The notes beneath the pieces are model-generated. The model saw nothing but the letters and a program-made list of their open reading frames with translations. It was not told where the DNA came from and did no database searches. Made by a program: the position numbers and the translations under genes. From the NCBI GenBank assembly GCA_910585485.1, contig CAJUEZ010000006.1:1-64000 (forward strand): a stretch of 64,000 nucleotides of DNA. Reading direction: 5' to 3'. Position 1 is the first letter of the stretch; each line of letters opens with the position of its first letter. Positions 27,501 through 38,327 of the stretch are shown one piece after another. This stretch comes from an uncultured Clostridia bacterium (GTDB taxonomy: Bacteria > Bacillota > Clostridia > UBA1381).

Positions 27501-30500
27501 TTATTCAACTTCGTCACTTTCAACTTCTTCTCCATCAATTGTGATATTAATATCTTTATACATACTCATACCTGTTCCGGCAGGAATAAGCTTACCGATA
27601 ATAACATTTTCTTTAAGACCAAGAAGCGGATCTACTTTACCCTTAATAGCGGCTTCCGTAAGAACCTTTGTTGTTTCCTGGAATGATGCCGCTGAAAGGA
27701 ATGAATCTGTTGCAAGCGAAGCTTTTGTTATACCAAGAAGAACCGGTGAAGCGGTTGCAAACTCTGTGCCGCCCATTTCTTCAACTCTCTTATTGGCTTC
27801 TTCAAGTTCAAACATATCAATAAGAGAACCAATCAAAAGGTCTGTCTGACCTGCCTCTTCAACTCTTACCTTACGCAGCATTTGACGAGTTATAACCTCG
27901 ACGTGCTTATCATTAATATCAACACCCTGCATACGATACGTTCTCTGAACTTCACGTGAAATATATCCCTGTACAGCGTGAGGACCTTTGATATGAAGAA
28001 TATCATTCGGGTTAACACTTCCGACAGTCAACTCATCACCCGCTTCAATAACATCTCCATCATGAACCTTAATGCTTGAACCGTAAGGAATTGTGTATGT
28101 CTTTGCTTCTCCTGTCTCGTCGTTCTGAACGACAACTTCTCTCTTACGCTTAGACTCATTTACCGTAATCTTTCCGCCGATTTCAGAAATAATCGCAAGA
28201 CCCTTTGGCTTTCTTGCCTCAAACAATTCCTCGACACGAGGAAGACCCTGCGTAATATCACTACCTGACGCAACGCCGCCGGCATGGAATGTACGCATTG
28301 TAAGCTGTGTGCCCGGTTCTCCGATTGACTGAGCGGCGATAATTCCTACCGCCTCGCCGACGTTTACAAGTTCGCCTGTCGCAAGGTTTGTTCCGTAACA
28401 CTTAGCGCAAACACCAATCTTTGATTTACATGTCATTACGCTTCTGATATATACCGTAGTAATTCCGGCATTTATAATTGCCGTTGCCTGAGTATCGGAA
28501 ATCAATTCTCCGCCCTTTGCAAGAACTTCGCCTGTTTCCGGATGAAGCACATCTTCCATCGCGGTACGTCCTACAATACGGTCATACAATGGCTCGATAC
28601 TTTCCTTACCATCTGTAATTTCAGTTACCCATTCACCCTCGTCAGTTCCGCAGTCAATTTCACGGATAATAACATTCTGAGATACGTCAACAAGTCGACG
28701 TGTAAGATAACCTGAGTCGGCAGTTCTAAGCGCCGTATCTGTAAGACCTTTACGCGCACCGTGTGAAGAAATAAAGTACTCAAGTACGTTAAGACCTTCT
28801 CTGAAGTTTGCGCGAATCGGAATTTCGACTGTTCTACCCTGTGTATCCGCCATAAGTCCGCGCATTGCGGCAAGCTGACGAATCTGGTTAACGCTACCAC
28901 GGGCACCTGAATCAGCCATCATAAAGATTGGATTAAATTCACCCAAATGCGCCATCATGGCGTCTGTTACCTCTCCCGAAGCCTTTGACCAAATTTTGAT
29001 TGTTTGTTGATAACGCTCCTCGTTTGTTAAAAGACCCGTCTGATACATCTGCATGATTTCTTCGACGGCTTTTTCCGCCTCAGCAAGAATTTCTTTCTTC
29101 TTTTCAGGAACTTCGATATCCGAAACGGCAACCGTTATAGCGCCTCTTGTTGAATACTTATATCCTGTAGCTTTAATTCTGTCAAGAACTTCAGCCGTTT
29201 CTGATGTTCCGCATACGCGAATACATCTGTCGATAATCTTACCAAGCATTTTCTTTTCAACGATAAAGTCAACTTCAAGCAAAAATTCATTTTCAGGCTT
29301 TGTTCTGTCAACAAAACCAAGATTCTGTGGAATATTATTATTAAATATAATTCTTCCGACAGTTGTTCCGATAAGCTTTGTCTTTTCTTCGCCGTTTATT
29401 GTCTTTGTTACTTCAACAAGGATTCTCTCATGAAGAGTAGCCTCATTATTATCGTAAGCGAGAAGAGCCTCGTCAAATGAAGTATATTTCTTTATTACAA
29501 GAGCCTTCACTTCGCTGATAAGCTTTTTAACAGAAATTTTAACAGTCTTATCCGCAAGAACAATAGTTATCGGATTTACGTGTATTTCTGTTTCATTCAT
29601 TGCAACTTCGGGAAGTTCTCTTACAAATTTTAAGGCTTCCTTTATATCCGTAAAGCTTTTTATCGGCTCGTTTTCATTATAGAGAGTAAGATTTTCTTCC
29701 TCTTCTATAGATGAAAGCTTATTTGTCAATACTTCAAGCTTAAAGTCATCATCAAGAATTGTGTCAAGAATCCTATCGTAATGTTCCTTTTGGATTGTTA
29801 AATAATAACTTCCCAAAATCATATCCTGAGTAGGAACTGTTACAGGATGTCCGTCCTGCGGCTTTAACAGATTGTTTGCCGACAGCATTAAAAATCTTGC
29901 TTCCGCCTGGGCTTCAGGTGAAAGAGGAACGTGGATAGCCATCTGGTCACCATCAAAGTCAGCGTTATACGCTGTACAAACAAGCGGATGAAGTTTAAGC
30001 GCACGGCCTTCAACAAGCTTCGGCTCAAATGCCTGGATACCAAGTCTGTGAAGTGTAGGCGCACGGTTCAGAAGCACCGGATGCTCCTTAATAACGTCTT
30101 CAAGAACATCCCAAACCTCCGGCTTTGTTCTTTCAACCATTCTTTTAGCGCTCTTTATATTATGAGCAAGACCTCTTGATACAAGTTCCTTCATAACAAA
30201 CGGCTTAAACAATTCAATAGCCATTTCCTTCGGAAGTCCGCACTGATAAATTTTCATTTCAGGACCGACAACGATAACGCTTCGTCCGGAATAGTCAACA
30301 CGTTTACCCAAAAGATTTTGACGGAAACGACCCTGCTTACCCTTAAGCATATCTGAAAGAGATTTAAGCGGTCTGTTACCCGGACCGGTAACCGTTCTTC
30401 CTCTTCTTCCGTTATTTATAAGCGCGTCAACCGCTTCCTGTAACATTCTCTTTTCGTTTCTGATAATAATATCAGGAGCGCCAAGTTCCAAAAGTCTTTT

Positions 30501-31304
30501 CAAACGGTTATTTCTATTTATAACTCGTCTGTAAAGGTCGTTAAGGTCTGACGTTGCAAAACGTCCGCCGTCAAGCTGTACCATCGGGCGAAGTTCAGGC
30601 GGTATTACCGGAACTACTGAAAGAATCATCCATTCTGGACGGTTTCCAGAAATTCTAAACGCTTCAACTATTTCAAGACGCTTTATAATTCTTGCTTTCT
30701 TTTGTCCCTGAGCCGTTTCAAGTTCTTCTTTAAGTTCAGCGCTAAGTTCTTCAAGGTTTATTCTTTCCAACAGATTCTTTATTGCTTCCGCACCCATTTC
30801 CGCTGTAAATTTATCGCCATACTTTTCATACGCTTCACGGTATTCCGCTTCTGAAAGAATCTGATTCTGCATCAAATTTGAACTTCCAGGATCAGTTACG
30901 ATATATGCCGCGAAATACAGCACCTTTTCAAGCTGACGCGGTGACAAATCTATGATAAGTCCCATAGATGAAGGAACTCCCTTGAAATACCAAATATGAG
31001 AAACAGGTGTCGCAAGGGCGATATGACCCATTCTTTCACGTCTTACTTTTGATTTTGTAACCTCAACGCCGCAACGTTCACAGACTTTTCCCTTAAATCT
31101 TATTTTCTTATATTTACCGCAGTGACATTCCCAGTCTTTCGTAGGACCAAAAATCTTTTCACAGAACAATCCGTCTTTTTCAGGTTTTAGCGTACGGTAA
31201 TTTATGGTTTCGGGCTTTAAAACTTCACCGTGTGACCAACTGAGTATCGTTTCGGGAGAAGCCAAGCCGATTTTTATTGCTTCAAAGCTGTTAAATTCTA
31301 ACAT
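27501..31304 (-). CDS. rpoC: RNA polymerase beta' subunit
   Basis: 1267 residues. Zinc cluster 1 at Cys60, Cys62, Cys75 and Cys78; catalytic [16 protein letters not shown] at about residue 455 binds the active-site Mg; second zinc site with CGTDEGEW and [13 protein letters not shown] near 890-975; trigger loop region [16 protein letters not shown]. Full length for the family without the large insertion of proteobacteria. ATG with GGAGG, 40 bases after rpoB. It is followed directly by the folE-shared terminator, not by the ribosomal protein genes usual in Clostridia. Confidence 0.98.
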   Translation of the reverse strand: MLEFNSFEAIKIGLASPETILSWSHGEVLKPETINYRTLKPEKDGLFCEKIFGPTKDWECHCGKYKKIRFKGKVCERCGVEVTKSKVRRERMGHIALATPVSHIWYFKGVPSSMGLIIDLSPRQLEKVLYFAAYIVTDPGSSNLMQNQILSEAEYREAYEKYGDKFTAEMGAEAIKNLLERINLEELSAELKEELETAQGQKKARIIKRLEIVEAFRISGNRPEWMILSVVPVIPPELRPMVQLDGGRFATSDLNDLYRRVINRNNRLKRLLELGAPDIIIRNEKRMLQEAVDALINNGRRGRTVTGPGNRPLKSLSDMLKGKQGRFRQNLLGKRVDYSGRSVIVVGPEMKIYQCGLPKEMAIELFKPFVMKELVSRGLAHNIKSAKRMVERTKPEVWDVLEDVIKEHPVLLNRAPTLHRLGIQAFEPKLVEGRALKLHPLVCTAYNADFDGDQMAIHVPLSPEAQAEARFLMLSANNLLKPQDGHPVTVPTQDMILGSYYLTIQKEHYDRILDTILDDDFKLEVLTNKLSSIEEEENLTLYNENEPIKSFTDIKEALKFVRELPEVAMNETEIHVNPITIVLADKTVKISVKKLISEVKALVIKKYTSFDEALLAYDNNEATLHERILVEVTKTINGEEKTKLIGTTVGRIIFNNNIPQNLGFVDRTKPENEFLLEVDFIVEKKMLGKIIDRCIRVCGTSETAEVLDRIKATGYKYSTRGAITVAVSDIEVPEKKKEILAEAEKAVEEIMQMYQTGLLTNEERYQQTIKIWSKASGEVTDAMMAHLGEFNPIFMMADSGARGSVNQIRQLAAMRGLMADTQGRTVEIPIRANFREGLNVLEYFISSHGARKGLTDTALRTADSGYLTRRLVDVSQNVIIREIDCGTDEGEWVTEITDGKESIEPLYDRIVGRTAMEDVLHPETGEVLAKGGELISDTQATAIINAGITTVYIRSVMTCKSKIGVCAKCYGTNLATGELVNVGEAVGIIAAQSIGEPGTQLTMRTFHAGGVASGSDITQGLPRVEELFEARKPKGLAIISEIGGKITVNESKRKREVVVQNDETGEAKTYTIPYGSSIKVHDGDVIEAGDELTVGSVNPNDILHIKGPHAVQGYISREVQRTYRMQGVDINDKHVEVITRQMLRKVRVEEAGQTDLLIGSLIDMFELEEANKRVEEMGGTEFATASPVLLGITKASLATDSFLSAASFQETTKVLTEAAIKGKVDPLLGLKENVIIGKLIPAGTGMSMYKDINITIDGEEVESDEVE

Positions 31305-31344
31305 TTAAAAACCTCCATAATTTATATGCGTTCACACGTAATGA

Positions 31345-34300
31345 TTAAAATTCATCGTCATCTTCAAATGATTCGTCGTCCACGTCCATTTCATCAGTGT
31401 CACTCAAATCATCTTCATCAAAGTCATCATCTAAAACCATACTTGCATCGTCAAGGTCATCCTCGTCAAACGTGTCAGCGATTCCGTCCTTATCTTCCAT
31501 GGCCTGCATTAAATCTTCACTTACAACACCGTCATCTTCATCTTCAAATGATGCGTCAAGATCAATTTCCTCCATATTATGATTAAGAATCTTAATATCA
31601 AGAGCAAGCGATTGCAATTCTTTGACCATAACCTTAAAGGATTCAGGTATTCCAGATTTCGGAATATTTTCACCCTTTACAATAGCCTCGTAAGTCTTAA
31701 CACGTCCGACAATATCGTCAGATTTAACAGTCAGAATTTCCTGTAATGTGTAAGCCGCGCCATAAGCCTCAAGAGCCCAAACTTCCATTTCACCGAAACG
31801 CTGTCCGCCGAACTGAGCCTTACCGCCCAACGGCTGCTGCGTAACAAGTGAGTACGGACCTGTTGAACGAGCGTGAATCTTATCGTCAACAAGGTGATGA
31901 AGCTTAAGATAATACATTATACCGACAGTAACAGGATTATCAAATTTTTCACCTGTGCGTCCGTCATACACAACCGACTTAAAGTCAGGTCTTAAGCCCG
32001 CTTCTTTAAACGCCATTTTCAAATCTTCGTCCTGCGCGCCGTCAAATACCGGTGTCGCAAGTTTTATAAATCTTCCCTCGCGTTTTTTATCATAAGCGGA
32101 AAGAATATTCTTTTTAAAGTTATCATCAATAATTGTATTTTCAAGTTCTTCTCTTGTTTTAAGACTCAGACATCTGTACGCGTAACCAAGGTGCATTTCA
32201 AGTACCTGTCCGATATTCATACGAGAAGGCACGCCCAAAGGATTCAATACAATCTGAAGCGGTGTACCGTCTTCAAGGAACGGCATATCCTCCTGCGGAA
32301 GTACGCGGGATACGACACCCTTATTACCGTGACGACCCGCCATCTTATCACCAACAGAAATCTTTCTCTTCTGCGCTATAACGCATCGAACAACTTCATT
32401 TACACCGGGTGACAATTCATCACCATTTTCTCTTGTGAACTTATGAACGTCTATTATAATACCCTGCTCTCCATGAGGAACGCGAAGAGATGTATCTCTT
32501 ACTTCTCTCGCTTTCTCTCCGAAGATTGCGCGAAGAAGTCTTTCTTCAGCCGTAAGTTCTGTTTCTCCCTTTGGAGTAACTTTACCGACAAGAATATCTC
32601 CCGCATGAACTTCGGCTCCGACTCTTATAATACCCTGCTCGTCAAGGTCTTTTAAGGAATCTTCACTGACATTCGGAATATCTCTTGTTATCTCTTCAGG
32701 TCCAAGCTTTGTGTCACGGGCTTCACATTCATATTCTTCCATATGAATTGATGTGAACACATCGTTCTTAACAAGCTCCTCGCTTATAAGAACAGCGTCC
32801 TCATAGTTATAACCTTCCCATGTCATAAAGCCGATAAGAATATTTTTACCCAAAGCCAATTCACCGTTATCCATTGCCGGACCATCAGCAATTATATCAT
32901 TTCTCTTTACTTTTTCGCCTTCAACAACGATAGGTCTGTAATTTATACATGTACTCTGATTTGAACGCGCGAATTTTATAAGTTTATGATTATGCTTAAT
33001 TCCGCTTTCTCCCTTAATTACAATCAAATCAGAAGCAACCTTTTCAACTACGCCGTCTTCTTTTGCAAGAATAGCGCTGCCGGAATCTTTTGCAACTTTA
33101 TGCTCAATACCTGTACCGACAATCGGTGAATCCGTTGTAAGAAGAGGCACTGCCTGACACTGCATGTTTGAACCCATCAAAGCACGGTTAGCGTCATCAT
33201 TCTCCAAGAAAGGAATACATGCTGTGACAACTGATACAAGCTGACGCGGCGAAACATCCATATAATCAATTCTATCTGCCGGAACTTCAAGAATCTCGTC
33301 TCTGAAACGCGCGCTGACCTTTTTATCAAGGAAGCGTCCGTTCTCGTCAAGAGGCTCGTTTGCCTGAGCGACAACAAACTCGTCTTCAATGTCTGCTGTC
33401 ATATAAACTATTTCATCTGTTACGCAGCCTGTTTCCTTATCGACCTTTCTGTAAGGAGCTTCTATAAATCCATACGGGTCAATTCTCGCGAAGGTTGCGA
33501 GAGAGGTGATAAGACCGATGTTAGGACCTTCCGGTGTTTCTATCGGACACATTCTTCCATAATGCGAATAGTGAACGTCACGAACCTCAAATCCCGCTCT
33601 TTCTCTTGAAAGACCGCCGGGACCAAGAGCGGAAATTCTTCTCTTATGTCTTAATTCCGCAAGCGGATTCGGCTGGTCCATAAACTGTGAAAGCTGTGAT
33701 GAACCAAAAAATTCATTTATTGTCGCAATTATAGGTCTTATATTTATTAATGATGTAGGTGTGATTATTTCAAGTTCTTGTGTTGACATTCTTTCGCGCA
33801 CTGTTCTTTCCATACGCGCAAGACCAATTCTGAACTGATTCTGCAAAAGTTCTCCGACACTGCGAAGTCTTCTGTTTCCAAGATGGTCAATATCGTCTAT
33901 GCTGCCGATACCGTTTGCAAGACACAGACAGTAATTTACAGAAGCGAACATATCATCTACAATAATATGCTTCGGAGCAAGTTCATCAACTCTTGCCCAA
34001 ATTTGCTCTCTTATTTCTTCCTCTGTTTCAGCCGAAGCAAGTATTTCTTCAATAACTTCTCTTCTTACCTTATCTACAGGAAAGTTTTCAATCTCAAAAT
34101 CAATATACTCATCAAGATAAACCATGTTGTTTGAGAATACTCTAACCTTCTTGCCTTCAACAAGAAGCTCAACCTTGTTTAATCCCGATCTTTCAATTTT
34201 CATCGCTGTTTCAGCTGAAAGAGCGTCGCCCGCGCTTGCGATTATCTCGCCCGTTCTTGGGTCAACAGCGTCTTCCGCAAGAGTTTTACCTTTTATTCTC

Positions 34301-35145
34301 GGAGACAGGGCAAGCTTTTTATTGAACTTATAACGTCCAACCTTTGCGAGGTCATAACGTCTCGGATCAAAGAACATATTCATAATAAGCGATTCCGCGT
34401 TTTCCACATTAAGCGGTTCACCCGGACGAAGACGCTTATATATTTCAAGCAAACCTTCTTCTCTTGATTCCGTTGTATCCTTTTCAAATGTTGCAAGAAG
34501 TCTTATATCTTCACCGAAAAGATCAAGAATCTCAGCGTTTGAACCAAGTCCCATAGCTCTTAAAAGAACTGTTACAGGAAGCTTTCTTGTTCTGTCGATT
34601 CTTACGGAAAAGACATCGTTTGAATCCGTTTCATATTCAAGCCAAGCGCCTCTGTACGGGATAACGGTTGACTTATAAAGCGGTTTACCTGTCTTGTCAC
34701 GCTCAAATTCATAATAAATACCCGGTGAACGAACAAGCTGGCTGACAATAACACGTTCCGCGCCGTTTATAATGAATGTTCCCTGCTCTGTCATAAGCGG
34801 GAAATCACCCATAAATATTTCCTGTTCCTTGATTTCACCTGTTTCAACATTGATAAGTCTTACGCTTACCTTAAGAGGAGCCGCATACTTCGCGTCTCTT
34901 TCCTTACATTCCTCAACAGAGTATTTTGAATTGTAATCAAGTCTGTAATCAAAGAATTCCAAAACAAGTTTGCCCGCATGGTCTGTCACGGGAGAAATAT
35001 CATGAAATACTTCTTTAAGACCCTCCTCAAGGAACCATTTGTAGGAATTTTTCTGTACCTCTATAAGATTTGGCATTTCCAAAACTTCTTTTATTTTGGA
35101 ATAGCTTAGACGTACATTTTTTCCTGCTTCTACTTCATGCACCAT
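31345..35145 (-). CDS. rpoB: RNA polymerase beta subunit with acidic C-terminal tail
   Basis: 1266 residues. Rifampicin region [20 protein letters not shown] then [11 protein letters not shown] keeps the Asp, His and Ser of sensitive enzymes. [17 protein letters not shown] and the C-terminal [20 protein letters not shown] are conserved. After about residue 1195 there is a 70-residue tail very rich in Asp and Glu, unlike Bacillus RpoB (about 1190 residues). ATG with GAGGTGAT upstream. No rplJ or rplL precedes it. Confidence 0.98.
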   Translation of the reverse strand: MVHEVEAGKNVRLSYSKIKEVLEMPNLIEVQKNSYKWFLEEGLKEVFHDISPVTDHAGKLVLEFFDYRLDYNSKYSVEECKERDAKYAAPLKVSVRLINVETGEIKEQEIFMGDFPLMTEQGTFIINGAERVIVSQLVRSPGIYYEFERDKTGKPLYKSTVIPYRGAWLEYETDSNDVFSVRIDRTRKLPVTVLLRAMGLGSNAEILDLFGEDIRLLATFEKDTTESREEGLLEIYKRLRPGEPLNVENAESLIMNMFFDPRRYDLAKVGRYKFNKKLALSPRIKGKTLAEDAVDPRTGEIIASAGDALSAETAMKIERSGLNKVELLVEGKKVRVFSNNMVYLDEYIDFEIENFPVDKVRREVIEEILASAETEEEIREQIWARVDELAPKHIIVDDMFASVNYCLCLANGIGSIDDIDHLGNRRLRSVGELLQNQFRIGLARMERTVRERMSTQELEIITPTSLINIRPIIATINEFFGSSQLSQFMDQPNPLAELRHKRRISALGPGGLSRERAGFEVRDVHYSHYGRMCPIETPEGPNIGLITSLATFARIDPYGFIEAPYRKVDKETGCVTDEIVYMTADIEDEFVVAQANEPLDENGRFLDKKVSARFRDEILEVPADRIDYMDVSPRQLVSVVTACIPFLENDDANRALMGSNMQCQAVPLLTTDSPIVGTGIEHKVAKDSGSAILAKEDGVVEKVASDLIVIKGESGIKHNHKLIKFARSNQSTCINYRPIVVEGEKVKRNDIIADGPAMDNGELALGKNILIGFMTWEGYNYEDAVLISEELVKNDVFTSIHMEEYECEARDTKLGPEEITRDIPNVSEDSLKDLDEQGIIRVGAEVHAGDILVGKVTPKGETELTAEERLLRAIFGEKAREVRDTSLRVPHGEQGIIIDVHKFTRENGDELSPGVNEVVRCVIAQKRKISVGDKMAGRHGNKGVVSRVLPQEDMPFLEDGTPLQIVLNPLGVPSRMNIGQVLEMHLGYAYRCLSLKTREELENTIIDDNFKKNILSAYDKKREGRFIKLATPVFDGAQDEDLKMAFKEAGLRPDFKSVVYDGRTGEKFDNPVTVGIMYYLKLHHLVDDKIHARSTGPYSLVTQQPLGGKAQFGGQRFGEMEVWALEAYGAAYTLQEILTVKSDDIVGRVKTYEAIVKGENIPKSGIPESFKVMVKELQSLALDIKILNHNMEEIDLDASFEDEDDGVVSEDLMQAMEDKDGIADTFDEDDLDDASMVLDDDFDEDDLSDTDEMDVDDESFEDDDEF

Positions 35146-35227
35146 TTTATTAAATCACCTCATCATTATAATAAGTAGTTTCAGTGTTTTACAATTTATC
35201 CTAAATTTCTTCCCAAAAATTTCGGGG

Positions 35228-35256
35228 TTGATTTTTGTATATATTCATGCTATAAT
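35228..35256 (+). promoter_or_regulatory. Plus-strand promoter inside the rpoB leader
   Basis: TTGATT (35228-35233), 17-base spacer, TATAAT (35251-35256). It would start a transcript near 35263 running through the structured element to the terminator at 35452. Confidence 0.6.
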
Positions 35257-35283
35257 ACATACAATGATAATGTGAAATTTAAA

Positions 35284-35396
35284 GGATAGTACCTATTTCA
35301 TACAGATTAAAACTGTGTTGCAATTTACATTCCGCAAAATGTTTTTAGGATTATTTCCATAATTTTAAAGCCTAAGGTACAGTTTATAATTCTATC
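35284..35396. ncRNA. Candidate structured RNA between rpoB and the dnaD gene
   Basis: GTACC (35289-35293) pairs with GGTAC (35376-35380), extended by GATAG (35285-35289) with CTATC (35392-35396) on the plus strand. Inside are ACAG/CTGT (35302-35316), TTGC/GCAA (35318-35337) and a long arm TTAGG-ATTAT/ATAAT-CCTAA (35345-35375): a four-way junction. The minus-strand rpoB transcript would begin almost exactly at its 5' edge; the plus-strand transcript has a matching terminator. The strand in use is undecided. The remaining sequence from 35146 to 35643 contains no gene. Confidence 0.4.
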
Positions 35397-35417
35397 ACAA
35401 ATATCCAGTTATGTCAA
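35389..35417 (-). promoter_or_regulatory. Promoter of rpoBC
   Basis: Minus-strand TTGACA (35412-35417), 17-base spacer, TAGAAT (35389-35394). Predicted start near 35382, giving a leader of about 235 bases before rpoB. Confidence 0.75.
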
Positions 35418-35451
35418 GAAAAAAAAGGTGTTTTTTTGAAATTTTATACAT

Positions 35452-35483
35452 AAAAAGACTGTTTCGACAAAACAGTCTTTTTT
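35452..35483 (+). terminator. Terminator of a plus-strand leader or small RNA
   Basis: AAAAAGACTGTTT/AAACAGTCTTTTTT with a short loop. No minus-strand gene ends here, so it most plausibly stops the transcript from 35228-35256, 160 bases before the dnaD-like gene. Confidence 0.75.
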
Positions 35484-35643
35484 AGTTGTTTTTCTGCAAA
35501 AATATTTTATTTAAACCGATGAAAAGTTGTCCTTATAAAATTTTCGCTGATTTATTATTGCTTGAATAAAATTAACATTGAATTTTATAAAAAAGTAATA
35601 TATAATAGATTAATAATCAAATATTAATACGGAGGCAAAAATC

Positions 35644-36582
35644 ATGCCAAAATTCAATTATACAATAGACTTTATCCCTGTTTCAATGGAATTTATAAAT
35701 AAATATATGCCGAAAGCAAACGGAGCATATGTAAAAGTATATATTCTTTCGCTTGCTCTTGCGATTAAAGGAGATGATATTTCCACCGGTGAGATGGCGG
35801 AAAAATTAAATCTCCTCGAAAGCGACGTGGTAAACGCTTTGGAATATTGGAACAAAGAAGGTGTTTTGCGTTATGACGGAAAAAATGTTCTTTTCGGAAA
35901 ATCTAAACCTGACGCGCAAGACAAAAATAAGGTGACAAAGAAAAATATTGAGCAAATCTCATCTGAAATACATGAGAACAAGGCTCTCGCAGACCTTTGC
36001 GCTCTTTCACAGGAAATTTTGGGCACAACTCTTAAAAACAAGGATATTGAAACTCTTTACTGGTTTTATGACGAACTTGGTTTTTCACCGGAAGTTATAA
36101 CAATGCTTTTGGAATACTGTGTTTCAAAAAATAAACGAAATATGAATTATATTGAAAAAGTCGCTATTTCATGGCACAAGAATGGTATTTTCACAATAGA
36201 CGCAGCCGATAAATTTATAACAGGCGCAAAAGAAAAAGACGAATATTTTTACTCACTCCGCAAACTTTTCGGAATTGATAACAGAAACTTATCAAAAACT
36301 GAGGAGACATATCTTAAAACATGGAATGAAAGTTACGGAATGGATAAAAACATGGTTGGACTTGCATATGAATACTGTATTATGCAGACAAACAAACTTT
36401 CATTTCCTTACATGAATTCTATAATTAAGAGATGGAACGAAATGAATATACACACTGTTCCGGAAGCGGAAAAAGACCACGAGGATTTTAAAACTAAAAG
36501 CAAACAAAACAATCTCAATATTTACAATGACAATAATATTGATTATGATGAACTTGAAAAAATAATGAGAGACAAAATGTAA
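35644..36582 (+). CDS. DnaD/DnaB-domain replication initiation protein
   Basis: 312 residues. N-terminal winged-helix part (about 1-85; SVGEM-like segment STGEMAEKLNLLESDVVNALEYWNKEG is the recognition region), then two DnaD C-terminal modules: one around LYWFYDELGFSPEVITMLLEYC and one around LKTWNESYGMDKNMVGLAYEYC. The pairing with YIEKVAISWHKNGI and MNSIIKRWNEMNI fits clostridial DnaD proteins that help load the replicative helicase. Asn-rich C-terminus. Start has GGAGG (ACGGAGGCAAAAATC before ATG). The dnaC-type loader lies 2 kb away on the other strand. Confidence 0.88.
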   Translation: MPKFNYTIDFIPVSMEFINKYMPKANGAYVKVYILSLALAIKGDDISTGEMAEKLNLLESDVVNALEYWNKEGVLRYDGKNVLFGKSKPDAQDKNKVTKKNIEQISSEIHENKALADLCALSQEILGTTLKNKDIETLYWFYDELGFSPEVITMLLEYCVSKNKRNMNYIEKVAISWHKNGIFTIDAADKFITGAKEKDEYFYSLRKLFGIDNRNLSKTEETYLKTWNESYGMDKNMVGLAYEYCIMQTNKLSFPYMNSIIKRWNEMNIHTVPEAEKDHEDFKTKSKQNNLNIYNDNNIDYDELEKIMRDKM

Positions 36583-36585
36583 CGC

Positions 36586-36616
36586 AAAAAATGACTGCCT
36601 TAAGGCAGTCATTTTT
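36586..36616 (+). terminator. Bidirectional terminator after the dnaD gene
   Basis: AAAAATGACTGCC-TTAA-GGCAGTCATTTTT between two convergent genes; it begins 4 bases past the stop codon of the plus-strand gene. Confidence 0.9.
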
Positions 36617-36634
36617 ATCTTATTCAGCTTTTAA

Positions 36635-37774
36635 TTAATAATTCAACACTATTGAATTATCTTCAAGAACTTCACTGAAAAATTCTACAGGAACGTATGT
36701 TAAATCATCTTCCTTAAGTTCCGGCTCGCTTGCCAATGTTATCGGCATCATTCTACCCTTAATATAAGCGTTTTCACCTATCTTTAAGCTATAAATTCCA
36801 CCGTTTAATACGATTGACTTTGTTTCTCCGTCCCATTCAACTGTGAAACCAAGTGTTTCAGTGATTGCTCTTAGCGGAACCATTAAAGTGTTATTCTTTG
36901 TATAAACATTTGTTATTTCATTTCCGTTTACACTTACACTTTTTACTGTTTCGTAATTAACTTCAGGAGTTTCTGTTGGAGCAGGTGTAGCTGCCGGCTC
37001 ATTTTTAGCAGCCTCTATATTTGCAAGCGCTACCTCATTCTCACCAAGAACAACTACTTTAATTGGTGTTGTCTGAGCGGGAATACTTCTTGTTGATATA
37101 GAATAGATTACAACAAGGTCTTTTTTATCAAGATCTTTTGCTTCTACTTTCTTACCTTCTTTGTCAACAATCTCTGTTGTCTCGTCTATATTAAGCGCAA
37201 GAGTGTTGGCAGCGTTTACAAGCATTTCATTATCAGCAATATATGTATCAACGTCAACACTTCTGATTGAGTCTAATTCAAGATTATCCTCTACAAATAT
37301 TACGTCTGCATTATACTGTGGAGGAAGAATAAGAGGTGCGGGTGAATAAGAGTTTGTATAAACAGTTATTTTATCACCTTTTTTAATATCTTCAATCTTC
37401 TTTACGTCACCATTTGCGAAACCAAGAACAATAGTCTTGTCTGAAACAACATAATTTATTGTGTTTTCAAGATTTTCAGCATCTTCAGTATTTAATGTTG
37501 TTGCAATCATTTCATCTGTTATGTCTGTAACTGTTACTGTGTTTGAAATATAACTCGGAACAAAAACAGGAGCGCTTACATCAGGATTATTGGATATTAG
37601 CATAATATCTCCCTGAATTTGGTCTTCAAAATCAGTATCCGGCTGAGCGGGTACATTTATATTCTCGTCAGTAATAGGTTCATTAGTCGGAGCCGGTGTC
37701 GCTTCCGCAAAAACGGCTATTGATGAAGTAAGCATCGCAGCCACCGCTAATAGTGTTATTAATTTCTTTTTCAT
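36635..37774 (-). CDS. Secreted protein with copper amine oxidase N-like domain
   Basis: 379 residues. Signal peptide (KKKLITLLAVAAMLTSSIAVFA), then a Pro/Thr-rich low-complexity stretch (EATPAPTNEP), an unassigned middle region (about 75-265) in which two beta-rich blocks resemble each other loosely, a second linker (AATPAPTETPEVN), and a C-terminal stalk-type domain: LMVPLRAITETLGFTVEWDGETKSIVLNGG near residue 300. Likely cell-surface; function unknown. The same C-terminal module occurs twice in the CAP protein at 17.5 kb. ATG with AGGAGAG. Confidence 0.8.
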   Translation of the reverse strand: MKKKLITLLAVAAMLTSSIAVFAEATPAPTNEPITDENINVPAQPDTDFEDQIQGDIMLISNNPDVSAPVFVPSYISNTVTVTDITDEMIATTLNTEDAENLENTINYVVSDKTIVLGFANGDVKKIEDIKKGDKITVYTNSYSPAPLILPPQYNADVIFVEDNLELDSIRSVDVDTYIADNEMLVNAANTLALNIDETTEIVDKEGKKVEAKDLDKKDLVVIYSISTRSIPAQTTPIKVVVLGENEVALANIEAAKNEPAATPAPTETPEVNYETVKSVSVNGNEITNVYTKNNTLMVPLRAITETLGFTVEWDGETKSIVLNGGIYSLKIGENAYIKGRMMPITLASEPELKEDDLTYVPVEFFSEVLEDNSIVLNY

Positions 37775-37829
37775 TTCATTCTCTCCTTTTTTATAAAACT
37801 GAAAACTATATTCAGCCTTTTACTTTTTT

Positions 37830-37839
37830 GGTAATTACC
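37830..37839. promoter_or_regulatory. Perfect 10-bp palindrome upstream of the secreted-protein gene
   Basis: GGTAATTACC, followed at once by CTAATACATTTTATTAG, another short inverted repeat. It lies about 56 bases before the start at 37774, where an operator or UTR hairpin could sit. No clear -35 is seen. Confidence 0.25.
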
Positions 37840-37972
37840 TAATACATTTTATTAGACGTAACAAAAACGGTTTTAGTTCCCAAAAAAATATAATTTTTTT
37901 AAAAACAAGCTCATAAAACAGAAAATAATGATAATAATAACTACGTATCAAACAATATTGGAGGAAACAAAA

Positions 37973-38284
37973 ATGAAAACAATAAAATTAATTTTATTAT
38001 CTTCACTTGTTGCGGCTATGCTGACATCATGCGGCATGAACGACGGAAATATAACAACATCTCCATCTCCTATGCCGGCGGCTACAAACAATGCCAATAA
38101 TAACAAAAACGGCAGCGTTTCAAACGATGTTAAAAACGCGGGAGACAGCGCGGGTAATGCTGTTAAAGATGTAGGAGACGCTGCCGGTGATGTTGTGGAA
38201 GGTGTAGGAGACGCTGCAAGCGACGTTGTTAAGGGAGCCGGTGACGCAGTCGGCGCTAACGATGCGAACGGAAATAACAAATAA
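37973..38284 (+). CDS. Small lipoprotein made of 11-residue repeats
   Basis: 103 residues from the ATG at 37973, which follows TTGGAGG. Lipobox LTSC at residues 17-20, so a diacylglyceryl Cys20 anchor is expected. A Ser/Pro/Asn-rich linker (22-50) leads to four tandem 11-mers at 51-94 of the form x-x-V-x-x-x-G-D-x-A/V-x (for example DVVEGVGDAAS, DVVKGAGDAVG), then an Asn-rich tail. Such 11-mers form amphipathic helices in LEA-type and synuclein-like proteins; here they would lie along the membrane. No family recognised. It stands between convergent neighbours and ends in its own terminator. Confidence 0.8.
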   Translation: MKTIKLILLSSLVAAMLTSCGMNDGNITTSPSPMPAATNNANNNKNGSVSNDVKNAGDSAGNAVKDVGDAAGDVVEGVGDAASDVVKGAGDAVGANDANGNNK

Positions 38285-38296
38285 AGAGAAGATAAC

Positions 38297-38327
38297 AAAA
38301 AGAAGATGCTATATGGCATCTTCTTTT
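38297..38327 (+). terminator. Terminator of the lipoprotein gene, overlapping the 3' end of dnaC
   Basis: AAAAAGAAGATGC-TATATG-GCATCTTCTTTT. The dnaC-type stop codon (38309-38311) is in the loop and its last six codons form one arm of the stem. Confidence 0.85.
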
